From the NCBI GenBank assembly GCA_036524115.1, contig DATDCY010000242.1, positions 1-6,518 of the forward strand: a stretch of 6,518 bases of DNA, written 5' to 3'. Position numbers and translations under genes: made by a program. A model generated the notes under the pieces. The model saw only the letters and a program-made list of their open reading frames with translations. It searched no databases and was not told the DNA's origin. This stretch comes from a bacterium. Its GTDB lineage: Bacteria; JAUVQV01; DATDCY01. Shown here piece after piece: positions 1 through 5,259 of this stretch (positions are counted from its first letter, which is position 1; each line of letters starts with the position of its first letter).

Positions 1-1226
1 CGCAGGTCCCCGAGCTCATCCGCGCCGGCCAGCTCGCGCAGCAGCGGCACGGGGTCGGCGCGCAGCGCCGCGAAGAGCTCCGGCAGCAGCCGCAGCGAGG
101 CGCGCAGCGCGGCGACGTCCCGCGGCGGCGCTGTGTTGAGCGCGATGCGGCTGGCCAGCCGCTCCAGGTCGAGGATGCCTGCGAGTGTGCCGCGCAGGCG
201 CCGGCGCAGGTGTTCCTCGGCGGCGAGCCGGTCGACGGCATCGAGGCGCGCGCGGATCTCCCCGGGGTCCATCAGCGGCGCGCCGATCCACGCGCGCAGG
301 CGCCGGGCGCCGAGCGGGGTGCACGTGGCGTCGAGGACGCCGAGGAGGCTGCGCTCGCGACGGCCGTCCTCGAGGTTCGCGAACAGCTCGAGGTTGCGCC
401 GGGTCGCCGCGTCCAGCGCCATCCGGCCGCCGGCGTGCCAGGGCGTCAGGCGCGTGATGTTGACGAGCGGCCGCCGCTGCGTCGCCCGCAGGTAGCGCAG
501 GAGCGCTCCCGCCGCCGTGATCCCCTCGGCGTAGCCCTGGCACCCGAAGCCGTCGAGCGTGGCGGCGCCGAAGTGCTCGAGCAGCGCGCGGCGCGCCGAG
601 TGCGGCTCGAAGGCGCCGGGGTCGTCCTGGCGGGTCACGGTCACGCCCGGGGCCGTGCGCGCGATCGCCGCCTCGAGGTCGGGGGGCACGGCGGCGGGCA
701 CGAGCACCTCGGCGGGAGCGAAGTCCTCGAGGCGGTCCTCGAATTCACGTCGGTCGGCGGTCGGGACCTCGTGGAGGAGGAACTCGCCCGTGGAGAAGTC
801 CAGGGCCGCCAAGCCGGTGCGGGACCGACCCGGCGCGACGGCGACGAGGTAGTTCGTCTCGCGCCCCTCGAGGAGACGCTCGTCCAGCACCGTGCCGGGG
901 GTGATCACGCGGGTGACCTCCCGCCGGACGATGCCCTTGGCGGTGGCGGGGTCCTCCACCTGGTCGCAGACGGCGACCTTCCGGCCGGCCTTGAGCAGGC
1001 GCGTGATGTAGCTGTCGGCGGAGTGCACGGGGATGCCACACAGCGGCACGGGGTCGGCCTTCGAGCGATCGCGGGAGGTCAGGGCGATGTTGAGGATCCG
1101 CGAGGCCTCCCGCGCGTCGTCGTAGAACATCTCATAGAAGTCCCCGAGGTGGAACAGGAGGATGGCGTCGGGATGCTCCTGCTTGATGCGCTCGTACTGG
1201 CGCATCAGGGGGGTCGCTGCGCTCAT
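1..1226 (-). CDS. mutS: DNA mismatch repair ATPase MutS, N-terminal part (runs off the left edge)
   Basis: MutS recognises base mismatches and small insertion/deletion loops and, with MutL, starts mismatch repair. The visible 408 codons align by eye with E. coli MutS from its N-terminus. Domain I (about residues 1-115) contains GDFYEMFYDDA at 28-38. Phe30 and Glu32 there correspond to the Phe-x-Glu pair that stacks on and contacts the mismatch. The connector domain follows (about 125-250), and the start of the core/lever domain carries MALDAATRRNLEL at 269-281 and RPRD-like APPRD at 366-370. The clamp and the C-terminal Walker ATPase lie outside the window. The ATG at 1226 is preceded by no good Shine-Dalgarno sequence (only a weak GGAT), but it overlaps the stop of a 20-codon upstream ORF as ATGA. 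It has its own promoter and is separated from the rpsF operon by about 260 bp. No frameshift or missing residue is seen in this part. The gene identity is secure. Confidence 0.97.
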   Translation of the reverse strand, partial: MSAATPLMRQYERIKQEHPDAILLFHLGDFYEMFYDDAREASRILNIALTSRDRSKADPVPLCGIPVHSADSYITRLLKAGRKVAVCDQVEDPATAKGIVRREVTRVITPGTVLDERLLEGRETNYLVAVAPGRSRTGLAALDFSTGEFLLHEVPTADRREFEDRLEDFAPAEVLVPAAVPPDLEAAIARTAPGVTVTRQDDPGAFEPHSARRALLEHFGAATLDGFGCQGYAEGITAAGALLRYLRATQRRPLVNITRLTPWHAGGRMALDAATRRNLELFANLEDGRRERSLLGVLDATCTPLGARRLRAWIGAPLMDPGEIRARLDAVDRLAAEEHLRRRLRGTLAGILDLERLASRIALNTAPPRDVAALRASLRLLPELFAALRADPVPLLRELAGADELGDL

Positions 1227-1285
1227 CGGCGGACGATCCAACTGCCCGTGAGGTCTCGGAAAATCGGCTCTGACGGCAGATCCAT
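1223..1285 (-). CDS. Possible 20-codon leader ORF overlapping the mutS start
   Basis: An ATG at 1285 opens a 20-codon reading frame (begins MDLPSEP, ends WIVRR). Its TGA stop overlaps the mutS ATG in an ATGA arrangement, which is typical of translationally coupled genes. The ATG lies exactly 7 nt after the -10 box of the mutS promoter, so a transcript from that promoter would start at or next to this ATG. The ORF would then be translated leaderlessly, as no Shine-Dalgarno sequence precedes it. I recognise no family, and 20 codons is short enough to arise by chance. The alternative is that this is only the mutS 5' untranslated leader. Confidence 0.3.
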   Translation of the reverse strand: MDLPSEPIFRDLTGSWIVRR

Positions 1286-1292
1286 GCGCGGG

Positions 1293-1321
1293 ATCATAGG
1301 GCTTGCCGGAAGGCGAGTCAA
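1293..1321 (-). promoter_or_regulatory. Sigma70-type promoter for mutS
   Basis: On the minus strand TTGACT (1321-1316) and TATGAT (1298-1293) are separated by 17 bases. Each hexamer matches 5 of 6 consensus positions and the spacing is optimal. Transcription would start near 1286, about 60 nt upstream of the mutS ATG. This is one of the best promoter matches in the window and makes mutS independent of the ribosomal operon upstream of it. Confidence 0.75.
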
Positions 1322-1360
1322 CAACACCGGCGGTTCGGAATAGGCTGCGCAGGTCAGGCG

Positions 1361-1445
1361 CGAGCAGGATTCTTCGTCCCGGCAAGGCAGGACCGAAGCC
1401 TGCGAGGAGGCGTACTGGTGTACGCCGCACGAGCAAGGCGCGGGC
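1361..1445 (-). other. Structured intergenic element, possibly a dispersed repeat or RNA
   Basis: This stretch between the DUF2232 stop and the mutS promoter has dense inverted repeats. There is a perfect 7-bp stem with a 4-nt loop at 1409-1426 (arms GGCGTAC/GTACGCC). A second dyad at 1372-1398 has arms CTTCG plus TCC against GGA plus CGAAG, with one bulged base and a 10-nt loop. A third, 1387-1403, pairs GCAGG with CCTGC and shares bases with the second, so those two cannot form together. Neither strand has a run of T after a stem, so it is not an obvious intrinsic terminator, although it sits where the rpsF operon should end. Its compact inverted-repeat make-up resembles dispersed intergenic repeats of the REP type, but only one copy lies in this window. 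The strand given is that of the flanking genes; the true orientation is unknown. No tRNA or known riboswitch fold was recognised. Confidence 0.45.
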
Positions 1446-1487
1446 CAACGCCGCCGGGGCGGAGAAGACCCTCGCGAGTGACCCGCG

Positions 1488-2420
1488 CTACCCGGTCCTG
1501 GGCGGGAGGGGGAAGCGGGTGCGGAGGGTGAACTTGAAGTCCAGCACCCCGATCACCAGGGGGCCCAGCAGCAGCGGTGGATAGGCGGCGAAGGCCACGG
1601 CGAGCATCGTGCGGCCCAGTCGCGAGAGCCCGGCGCGCGAGACGAAGAACAGGACGATGGAGAGCCCCTGGAGCAGGTAGGCGAAGAGCAGCGGCAGCAG
1701 CACGTTGAGGGCGACGGTGGCCACCGGCCGGCTGGGGACGAGGGCGAGAGCGAGCACCGGGATGAGCAGCCAGACGAGCGCCTCGGGCAGCGCGAACGCG
1801 GTGAGGTCGGGCTGGGGGACCGCGGCCCCGCGGCGTGCGAGGAACCGCGCGGCGAGCAGCGCGTTCACGGAGCACTCGATGTAGATCGCGATGAGAGCGA
1901 CGGCGGGCAGGACGCGCCGCATGACCGCGAGGACCTCCTCGAGCTGCTTGAGCGCGGCGGCCCCCGCGGCCCCCTCGCCGGCGGCATCCCCGATCTCCGT
2001 GAAGGCCGCCCGCAGCTGCTCCTCGAGGATGGCCCCGGGGTTGCGGGCAAATTCGGGCGAGAAGAGGAACGCGGCCCCGAGGACCAGCGCCGTGATCGCC
2101 ACGGCGGCGACGGCGGCGGGGACGGCGACGCCCCGCCCGCGGGCGAGCGCCGTGCCGAGAAACGCCGCGGGCAGCGCGTGCTCCAGCGCGAACAGCAGCG
2201 TCACCGGCGGCGGCAGGACCGGCAGCAGCGCGGCCGCGGCCAGCACGCTCCCGAGCAGGCCGACCCTGAGGCCGTGGCGCGCGGCCAGCCAGACCAGGGG
2301 CGCTCCGGAGACGAAGCCGAGGGGCTGGCCGAGGAGCGGCACGAACACGCCCGCCGCGAAGAGCAGGCCTGAGAGCGCGCAGGCCGGGAGCAGGTCGGCG
2401 GCTTCTCGGCTCAGGCGCAT
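1488..2420 (-). CDS. DUF2232 (YybS-like) polytopic membrane protein
   Basis: A 310-residue, strongly hydrophobic protein with about seven or eight predicted membrane segments (roughly residues 11-30, 33-47, 52-70, 71-90, 98-120, 168-193, 213-229, 235-260 and 271-293). A longer, more polar stretch at about 121-167 (ILEEQLRAAF, then an acidic/Gly/Ala section) lies between two helices. Position right after rpsR, length and topology match the DUF2232/YybS family often found between rpsR and rplI or dnaB. The fold resembles small-molecule membrane transporters, but no biochemical function can be assigned from sequence. The ATG at 2420 is the only sensible start, although no Shine-Dalgarno sequence precedes it. 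A 9-bp GC hairpin lies 16 nt upstream of that start. The gene begins 60 bp after rpsR ends and is probably the last gene of the operon. The usual downstream neighbour rplI is absent. Family assignment rests on context and hydropathy judged by eye. Confidence 0.8.
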   Translation of the reverse strand: MRLSREAADLLPACALSGLLFAAGVFVPLLGQPLGFVSGAPLVWLAARHGLRVGLLGSVLAAAALLPVLPPPVTLLFALEHALPAAFLGTALARGRGVAVPAAVAAVAITALVLGAAFLFSPEFARNPGAILEEQLRAAFTEIGDAAGEGAAGAAALKQLEEVLAVMRRVLPAVALIAIYIECSVNALLAARFLARRGAAVPQPDLTAFALPEALVWLLIPVLALALVPSRPVATVALNVLLPLLFAYLLQGLSIVLFFVSRAGLSRLGRTMLAVAFAAYPPLLLGPLVIGVLDFKFTLRTRFPLPPRTG

Positions 2421-2436
2421 CGGTCGGGCAGCGCGC

Positions 2437-2462
2437 GGCCCCGGCAGGAACCCGCCGGGGCC
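2437..2462 (-). other. Intercistronic hairpin between rpsR and the DUF2232 gene
   Basis: A perfect 9-bp GC-only stem (arms GGCCCCGGC at 2437-2445 and GCCGGGGCC at 2454-2462) encloses an 8-nt loop in the 60-bp gap. No T-run follows, so it is unlikely to be an efficient intrinsic terminator. It could protect the rpsR 3' end after processing or reduce translation of the next gene, which lacks a visible ribosome-binding site. Confidence 0.5.
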
Positions 2463-2480
2463 GGACGCCGAGACGACGGC

Positions 2481-2723
2481 CTAGTGGGCGGCCGCGAAGG
2501 GGATGAGCGCGATCGAGCGCGCCCGCTTGATCGAGGTCGTCAGGCTGCGCTGGTGGCGGGCGCAGGTCCCCGTGATCCGCCGGGGAATGATCTTGCCGCG
2601 CTCGCTGACGTACATCTTCAGCAGCTTGGCGTCCTTGTAGTCGATCATCACGACCTTGTCCTCGCAGAACTTGCACGACTTGCGCTTCTGGAAGCGCTTT
2701 CTCTTGACCGGTTCCATCGCCAT
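2481..2723 (-). CDS. rpsR: 30S ribosomal protein S18, zinc-ligand (C+) form
   Basis: S18 is a primary component of the 30S platform and forms a heterodimer with S6. The 80-residue product has the family hallmarks: a basic N-terminus, [27 protein letters not shown] at about 27-53, and the basic stretch [18 protein letters not shown] at about 59-76. Cys17, Cys20, Cys54 and His57 form a CxxC...CxxH set, so this is the C+ version predicted to bind zinc; E. coli S18 lacks most of these ligands. Two in-frame ATGs are possible, at 2723 and 2717. I chose 2723 because GGGGGAG (2737-2731) sits 7 nt upstream of it, against 13 nt for the second. The gene lies 76 bp after ssb and 60 bp before the DUF2232 gene. 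Confidence 0.97.
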   Translation of the reverse strand: MAMEPVKRKRFQKRKSCKFCEDKVVMIDYKDAKLLKMYVSERGKIIPRRITGTCARHQRSLTTSIKRARSIALIPFAAAH

Positions 2724-2737
2724 TCCCGTTCTCCCCC

Positions 2738-2756
2738 GCGGGCGCGTCGCGCCCGC
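2738..2756 (-). other. Hairpin abutting the rpsR ribosome-binding site
   Basis: A self-complementary GC stretch in the 76-bp ssb-rpsR gap can form a stem of 7 to 8 bp (arms GCGGGCG and CGCCCGC) with a tiny loop. It ends one base before the GGGGGAG Shine-Dalgarno sequence of rpsR. It could modulate rpsR translation or mRNA stability. It has no T-run, and random GC-rich DNA also forms such stems. Confidence 0.4.
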
Positions 2757-2799
2757 CGTCAATTTTGGTGTGATCCTCGCCCGTGCGGCCCGCAGCGCG

Positions 2800-3222
2800 C
2801 TAGAAGGGCGGCATCTCGTCGGGGCCGAGGTCCGCGAGGGGGTCGGCCTCCTGCGCCTGCCCGCCACCGGCCCCGCGACCCTGTCCCTGCCCCTGGCCCT
2901 GGCCGCCGATGAACTGGACGTTGTTCGCCGTCACCTCGAGCTTGGAGCGGGTCTGCCCGTCCTTCTCCCACTTGCTGTACGAGAGCCGGCCCTCGATCGC
3001 GACCTGCCGGCCCTTGGCGAGGTACTCGCTGCTGGTCTCGGCCATGCGGCCGAAGACCTTGACGTCGACGAAGCAGGGCTCGTCCTTCCACTCGTCACCC
3101 ACCTTGCGGCGGTTGTTCACCGCGACCCCGAAGCTGGCGATCGCGGTCCCGGCCGGCGAGTAGCGCAGCTCCGGGTCGCGCGTGAGGCGACCGACGAGGA
3201 TGACGACGTTGATGTCGGCCAT
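2800..3222 (-). CDS. ssb: Single-stranded DNA-binding protein SSB
   Basis: SSB coats single-stranded DNA during replication, recombination and repair and recruits partner enzymes through its C-terminal tip. The 140-residue product starts with [21 protein letters not shown] and has an OB fold over about residues 1-107, with SFGVAVN (30-36), [12 protein letters not shown] (51-62) and [13 protein letters not shown] (68-80). Trp45, Phe51, Phe57 and Trp85 are candidate DNA-stacking aromatics. A Gly/Gln-rich linker (about 107-123) leads to the acidic tip DEMPPF, equivalent to DDIPF in E. coli. The linker is short, making the protein smaller than the 178-residue E. coli SSB. The ATG at 3222 lies 8 bp after the rpsF stop and has AGAGG 5 nt upstream, indicating tight coupling with rpsF. 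The rpsF-ssb-rpsR order is a widespread conserved arrangement. Confidence 0.97.
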   Translation of the reverse strand: MADINVVILVGRLTRDPELRYSPAGTAIASFGVAVNNRRKVGDEWKDEPCFVDVKVFGRMAETSSEYLAKGRQVAIEGRLSYSKWEKDGQTRSKLEVTANNVQFIGGQGQGQGQGRGAGGGQAQEADPLADLGPDEMPPF

Positions 3223-3230
3223 GGCGGCCT

Positions 3231-3629
3231 CTACCCCTCGGCGGGGGCGGCGGCCTGCACCGTGCCGGGAGCCTCGGCGGCCGCGGCGGCCGCGGCGGCG
3301 GCCTGGGCGGCGGCGGCAGCCTGGAGGAAGTTGACCTCCTTCTCCTCGAGCTTGACGGTGAGGAAGCGCAGCAGGTCTTCGTTGATCTTCATGCTGCGCT
3401 CGAGCTCGCGGACCGCCGTCGCCGGCGCGCGATAGCGGTACAGCGCGTAGTGGCCGTTCTGGAAGTGGCGGATGGTGTAGGCGAGCTTCTTCTTGCCGAG
3501 GTCCGCCTGGTGGAGGATCTCGGCCCCCTCGCGCACGAGGATGCCGCGGTAGTTCTCGATCAGCTCCGCGATCTCCTGGTCGTTGAGGGTGGGCCTGACG
3601 ATGAGGATGGTTTCGTAGAACTTCTGCAC
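3231..3629 (-). CDS. rpsF: 30S ribosomal protein S6
   Basis: S6 binds the central domain of 16S rRNA together with S18. The 132-residue product matches the S6 ferredoxin-like fold: YETILIVRP (5-13), an acidic helix from about 16, GKKKLAYTIRHFQNGHYALYRY (45-66), and AVRELERSMKINEDLLRFLTVKLEE (72-96). From residue 103 the tail is almost pure alanine with a few Gln, Pro and Glu, in place of the Glu-rich end that RimK modifies in E. coli. The start is GTG at 3629: GGAAGGAGGG lies about 9 nt upstream and no upstream ATG fits. It is the first gene of the rpsF-ssb-rpsR-DUF2232 operon, with its own promoter and a structured leader. Confidence 0.97.
   Translation of the reverse strand: MQKFYETILIVRPTLNDQEIAELIENYRGILVREGAEILHQADLGKKKLAYTIRHFQNGHYALYRYRAPATAVRELERSMKINEDLLRFLTVKLEEKEVNFLQAAAAAQAAAAAAAAAEAPGTVQAAAPAEG
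3276..3323 (-). repeat. GCC/GGC-type triplet tract coding the S6 alanine tail
   Basis: The 3' end of rpsF is a near-repetitive run of alanine codons (mostly GCC and GCG on the coding strand) encoding two Ala blocks separated by Gln at about residues 104-118. The near-triplet repetition makes it a candidate site for replication slippage in steps of one codon, which would change tail length without shifting the frame. Confidence 0.55.
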
Positions 3630-3643
3630 GGCGCGGTTCCCTC

Positions 3644-3708
3644 CTTCCGGATGTCAAGCCCGCGGCCCTGGCCGCGGGCAAGGAAGTGCCTTCCCCCCAC
3701 GGGAAAGC
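3644..3708 (-). promoter_or_regulatory. Structured rpsF leader, candidate S6:S18 autoregulatory element
   Basis: In the RNA sense the leader has a first hairpin at 3708-3688 (8 bp with one G-U, 5-nt loop). A longer structure follows. An outer 5-bp stem pairs CUUCC (3686-3682) with GGAAG (3648-3644). An asymmetric internal loop has 2 nt on one side and 9 nt (ending AUCC) on the other. A perfect 9-10 bp GC stem closes the top (3658-3667 with 3670-3679). A CCG trinucleotide spans the junction of the large loop and outer stem (3650-3648). Known rpsF leaders bound by the S6:S18 complex place a CCG in a bulge next to a stem, mimicking the 16S rRNA site. The outer stem also occupies part of the Shine-Dalgarno sequence, so stabilising it could shut off translation. 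The identity is inferred from shape and position only. Confidence 0.45.
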
Positions 3709-3713
3709 GGTGT

Positions 3714-3743
3714 CTTATACCACGGGCGCCCGCGGCGGCGCAA
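3714..3743 (-). promoter_or_regulatory. Promoter for the rpsF operon
   Basis: The -10 box TATAAG (3719-3714, 5 of 6 matches) stands 18 bases after TTGCGC (3743-3738), a weak -35 box with only the TTG conserved. It lies between the pth stop and the rpsF leader. A start near 3707 would give a leader of about 77 nt that covers both leader hairpins. Confidence 0.55.
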
Positions 3744-3772
3744 GCGCGATCCGCGCGTGCGCGCGGCCACGT

Positions 3773-4390
3773 CTACTCTTTTGGTCCGCGCGCAGGCGCG
3801 GATCCGGCGGTTTCGCCGGGGTCAGGGTTGCAGGCGTTCATCGCCGCCGCGGGGCCGCGCGCGAGGAGCACCTCGATCGCCTCGACCCCCCGCGCGAGCA
3901 CCTCGGGGAGGGCCGCCCGCTCCGCGGCGCCGAACTCCTGGAGCACCCAGGCCTCGGCGGGGACCCCCTCGGGGGGGCGCCCGACGCCGATCTTCAGGCG
4001 TAGGAATCCAGGGTCCGCGAGGTGCTCGAGGATCGAGGCGATGCCGCGGTGGCCGCCCGCGCCGCCGCCGGCGCGCAGCCGCAGGCGGCCGAAGGGCAGG
4101 TCCATGTCGTCGTGGGCGACCAGCAGGGAGGCGGCATCGGTCCCCGTGAAGGAGAGGATGCGGCGCACGGCCTCACCCGAGCGGTTCATGAAGGTCTGCG
4201 GCTGCGCCAGCAGGCAGCGCCTGCCCGCGATCCGCCCCTCGCCGACCCGCGAGCCGTGGCGTTCGCGCCCCAGGTCGATGCCGTGAGCCGCGGCCAGCCG
4301 CTCGACCAGCAGGAAGCCGGCGTTGTGGCGGGTGCGCTCGTAGCGGGTCCCGGGGTTGCCGAGGCCGACGAGAACGCTGTCGAACGCCAT
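3773..4390 (-). CDS. pth: Peptidyl-tRNA hydrolase
   Basis: Pth cleaves the ester bond of peptidyl-tRNAs that drop off the ribosome, recycling tRNA; it is a soluble, monomeric enzyme. The 205-residue product shows the family signatures LVGLGNPGTRYERTRHNAG (7-25), with Asn12 and the catalytic His22, TFMNRSG (66-72) with Asn69, and AHDDMDLPFG (92-101) with Asp94. GGAGGHRGIASI (109-120) has Arg115 where E. coli has Asn114. RLKIGVGRP (131-139) follows. Length is close to the usual 185-205. I chose ATG 4390, which aligns with family N-termini and has GGAG 4 nt upstream. Extending to a TTG at 4414 adds eight non-conserved residues. A terminator-like hairpin lies directly upstream, so expression depends on read-through from rplY or on a promoter inside rplY. 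Confidence 0.96.
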   Translation of the reverse strand: MAFDSVLVGLGNPGTRYERTRHNAGFLLVERLAAAHGIDLGRERHGSRVGEGRIAGRRCLLAQPQTFMNRSGEAVRRILSFTGTDAASLLVAHDDMDLPFGRLRLRAGGGAGGHRGIASILEHLADPGFLRLKIGVGRPPEGVPAEAWVLQEFGAAERAALPEVLARGVEAIEVLLARGPAAAMNACNPDPGETAGSAPARGPKE

Positions 4391-4419
4391 GGTGCTCCGA
4401 GATCTCCGCCGCAAACGGA

Positions 4420-4452
4420 AAAGGCGGCCCCGGGTGACCGGTCGCCGCCTTT
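4420..4452 (-). terminator. Intrinsic terminator after rplY
   Basis: A perfect 9-bp stem (AAAGGCGGC/GCCGCCTTT, 4444-4452 with 4420-4428) has an inner CCGG/CCGG stem around a GTGA loop. In the minus-strand RNA the stem ends in UUUU, preceded by an A-tract. It starts 33 nt after the rplY stop and ends 29 nt before the pth ATG. The plus-strand reading also ends in TTT, so it may act weakly in both directions, but there is no gene on that strand here. Confidence 0.75.
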
Positions 4453-4485
4453 CCCGGGCCGCGCTGCCCGCGCGGCGCCGCGCCG

Positions 4486-5124
4486 CTACTCCTCGGCGGC
4501 CTTGCGCTCGCGGATGACCTCGGGCTCGGCCGTCTCCGTGGAGGGCGCGACCGCGGCCTCCTCAGCGCCGAGACCGGCCACGGCAGCGACCGTCTGGTCG
4601 GCGGCGTCGAGGACGGTGACCCCGGCGGGGACGGCGAGGTCGCGCACGTGCACCGCGCCGCCGAGGGAGAGCCCCGAGACGTCAACCTTGATCGAGGCGG
4701 GGATCGCCGTCGGCAGGCACTCGACGTTCAACTCGTGCATCGCCTGGGTGAGCATGCCGGTCTTCTGGGCCACCGCCACCGGCGTGCCGACGAACTCCAG
4801 CGGGACGCGGACCTCGATGGCGCGGTCGAGCGAGACGACATAGAAGTCGACGTGCGACGGCAGCGGCTTGAGCGGGTCGTACTGGATCTCGCGGACGATG
4901 ACCTTCTTCGCCGCGGCGTCGCCGCCGACCGTCAGGTCGATGAGCGCGTTCTCGCCCGAGACGTGCAGCAGCTTGAGGAAGCCCTTCGGGTCGATGGACA
5001 CGCTCAGCGGCTCGGTCCCGGGGCCGTACACCACCGCGGGGCACAGCCCCCGGGCGCGGAGCTTGTTCATCCCGGACTTGCCACGCTCGTTCCTGATCTC
5101 GGCGGCCAGCGCAACGCTCGTCAT
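4486..5124 (-). CDS. rplY: 50S ribosomal protein L25, long Ctc/TL5 form
   Basis: L25 binds 5S rRNA in the 50S subunit; in this long form the Ctc-type C-terminal domain is linked to general stress in Bacillus. The 212-residue product has the 5S-binding N-terminal domain (about 1-95) with RGLCPAVVYGPG (26-37) and VREIQYDPLKPLPSHVDFY (77-95), then a beta-rich C-terminal domain (about 100-185) with VPLEFVGTPVAV (107-118), ELNVECLPTAIPASI (131-145) and VSGLSLGGAVHV (149-160). An acidic, low-complexity tail follows. E. coli L25 (94 residues) has only the first domain. ATG 5124 was chosen because AAGGAG lies 7 nt upstream and the protein starts with the family N-terminus; upstream codons to 5202 would cross its promoter. 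Position between prs and pth is the usual conserved arrangement. It has its own promoter and a terminator. Confidence 0.96.
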   Translation of the reverse strand: MTSVALAAEIRNERGKSGMNKLRARGLCPAVVYGPGTEPLSVSIDPKGFLKLLHVSGENALIDLTVGGDAAAKKVIVREIQYDPLKPLPSHVDFYVVSLDRAIEVRVPLEFVGTPVAVAQKTGMLTQAMHELNVECLPTAIPASIKVDVSGLSLGGAVHVRDLAVPAGVTVLDAADQTVAAVAGLGAEEAAVAPSTETAEPEVIRERKAAEE

Positions 5125-5164
5125 CTCGTCACTCCTTGTATTTTCATTTGTCGGTGAGCAGCGG

Positions 5165-5193
5165 ATATTAGTCGAAAACCTCGAGGATGTAAA
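5165..5193 (-). promoter_or_regulatory. Promoter for rplY
   Basis: TTTACA (5193-5188, 5 of 6 matches) and TAATAT (5170-5165, 4 of 6) are separated by exactly 17 bases on the minus strand. They lie in an AT-richer patch of the 135-bp prs-rplY gap. A start near 5158 would leave a leader of about 34 nt with the AAGGAG ribosome-binding site. rplY could therefore be expressed separately from prs. Confidence 0.65.
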
Positions 5194-5259
5194 GGACGGC
5201 ACCCAGAGGGGAAGGCGGTCGTCGTGACGGTCGGACAGGACCCCGGAGCCCGCCCGGTC

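Noticed and set aside
210-1343. Long plus-strand open frame (377 codons) opposite mutS
   Set aside because: It is antisense to a clear MutS coding region. Its composition (Arg, Gly, Val, Asp, Ala rich) is that of a mirror frame in GC-rich DNA, and it shows no family motif.
1361-1445. tRNA gene or CRISPR repeat in the mutS-DUF2232 gap
   Set aside because: No cloverleaf with T-loop GTTCRANYC and no regularly spaced direct repeats were found; only local hairpins are seen.
1354-2676. Minus-strand 440-codon frame overlapping rpsR, DUF2232 and the intergenic element
   Set aside because: It is out of frame with both rpsR and the DUF2232 gene, which have strong family or topology evidence. The frame is Arg/Pro-rich and low in complexity.
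3223-3681. N-terminal extension of ssb across rpsF (293-codon frame)
   Set aside because: The extension is the wrong frame of rpsF. The SSB family N-terminus and a ribosome-binding site place the start at 3222.
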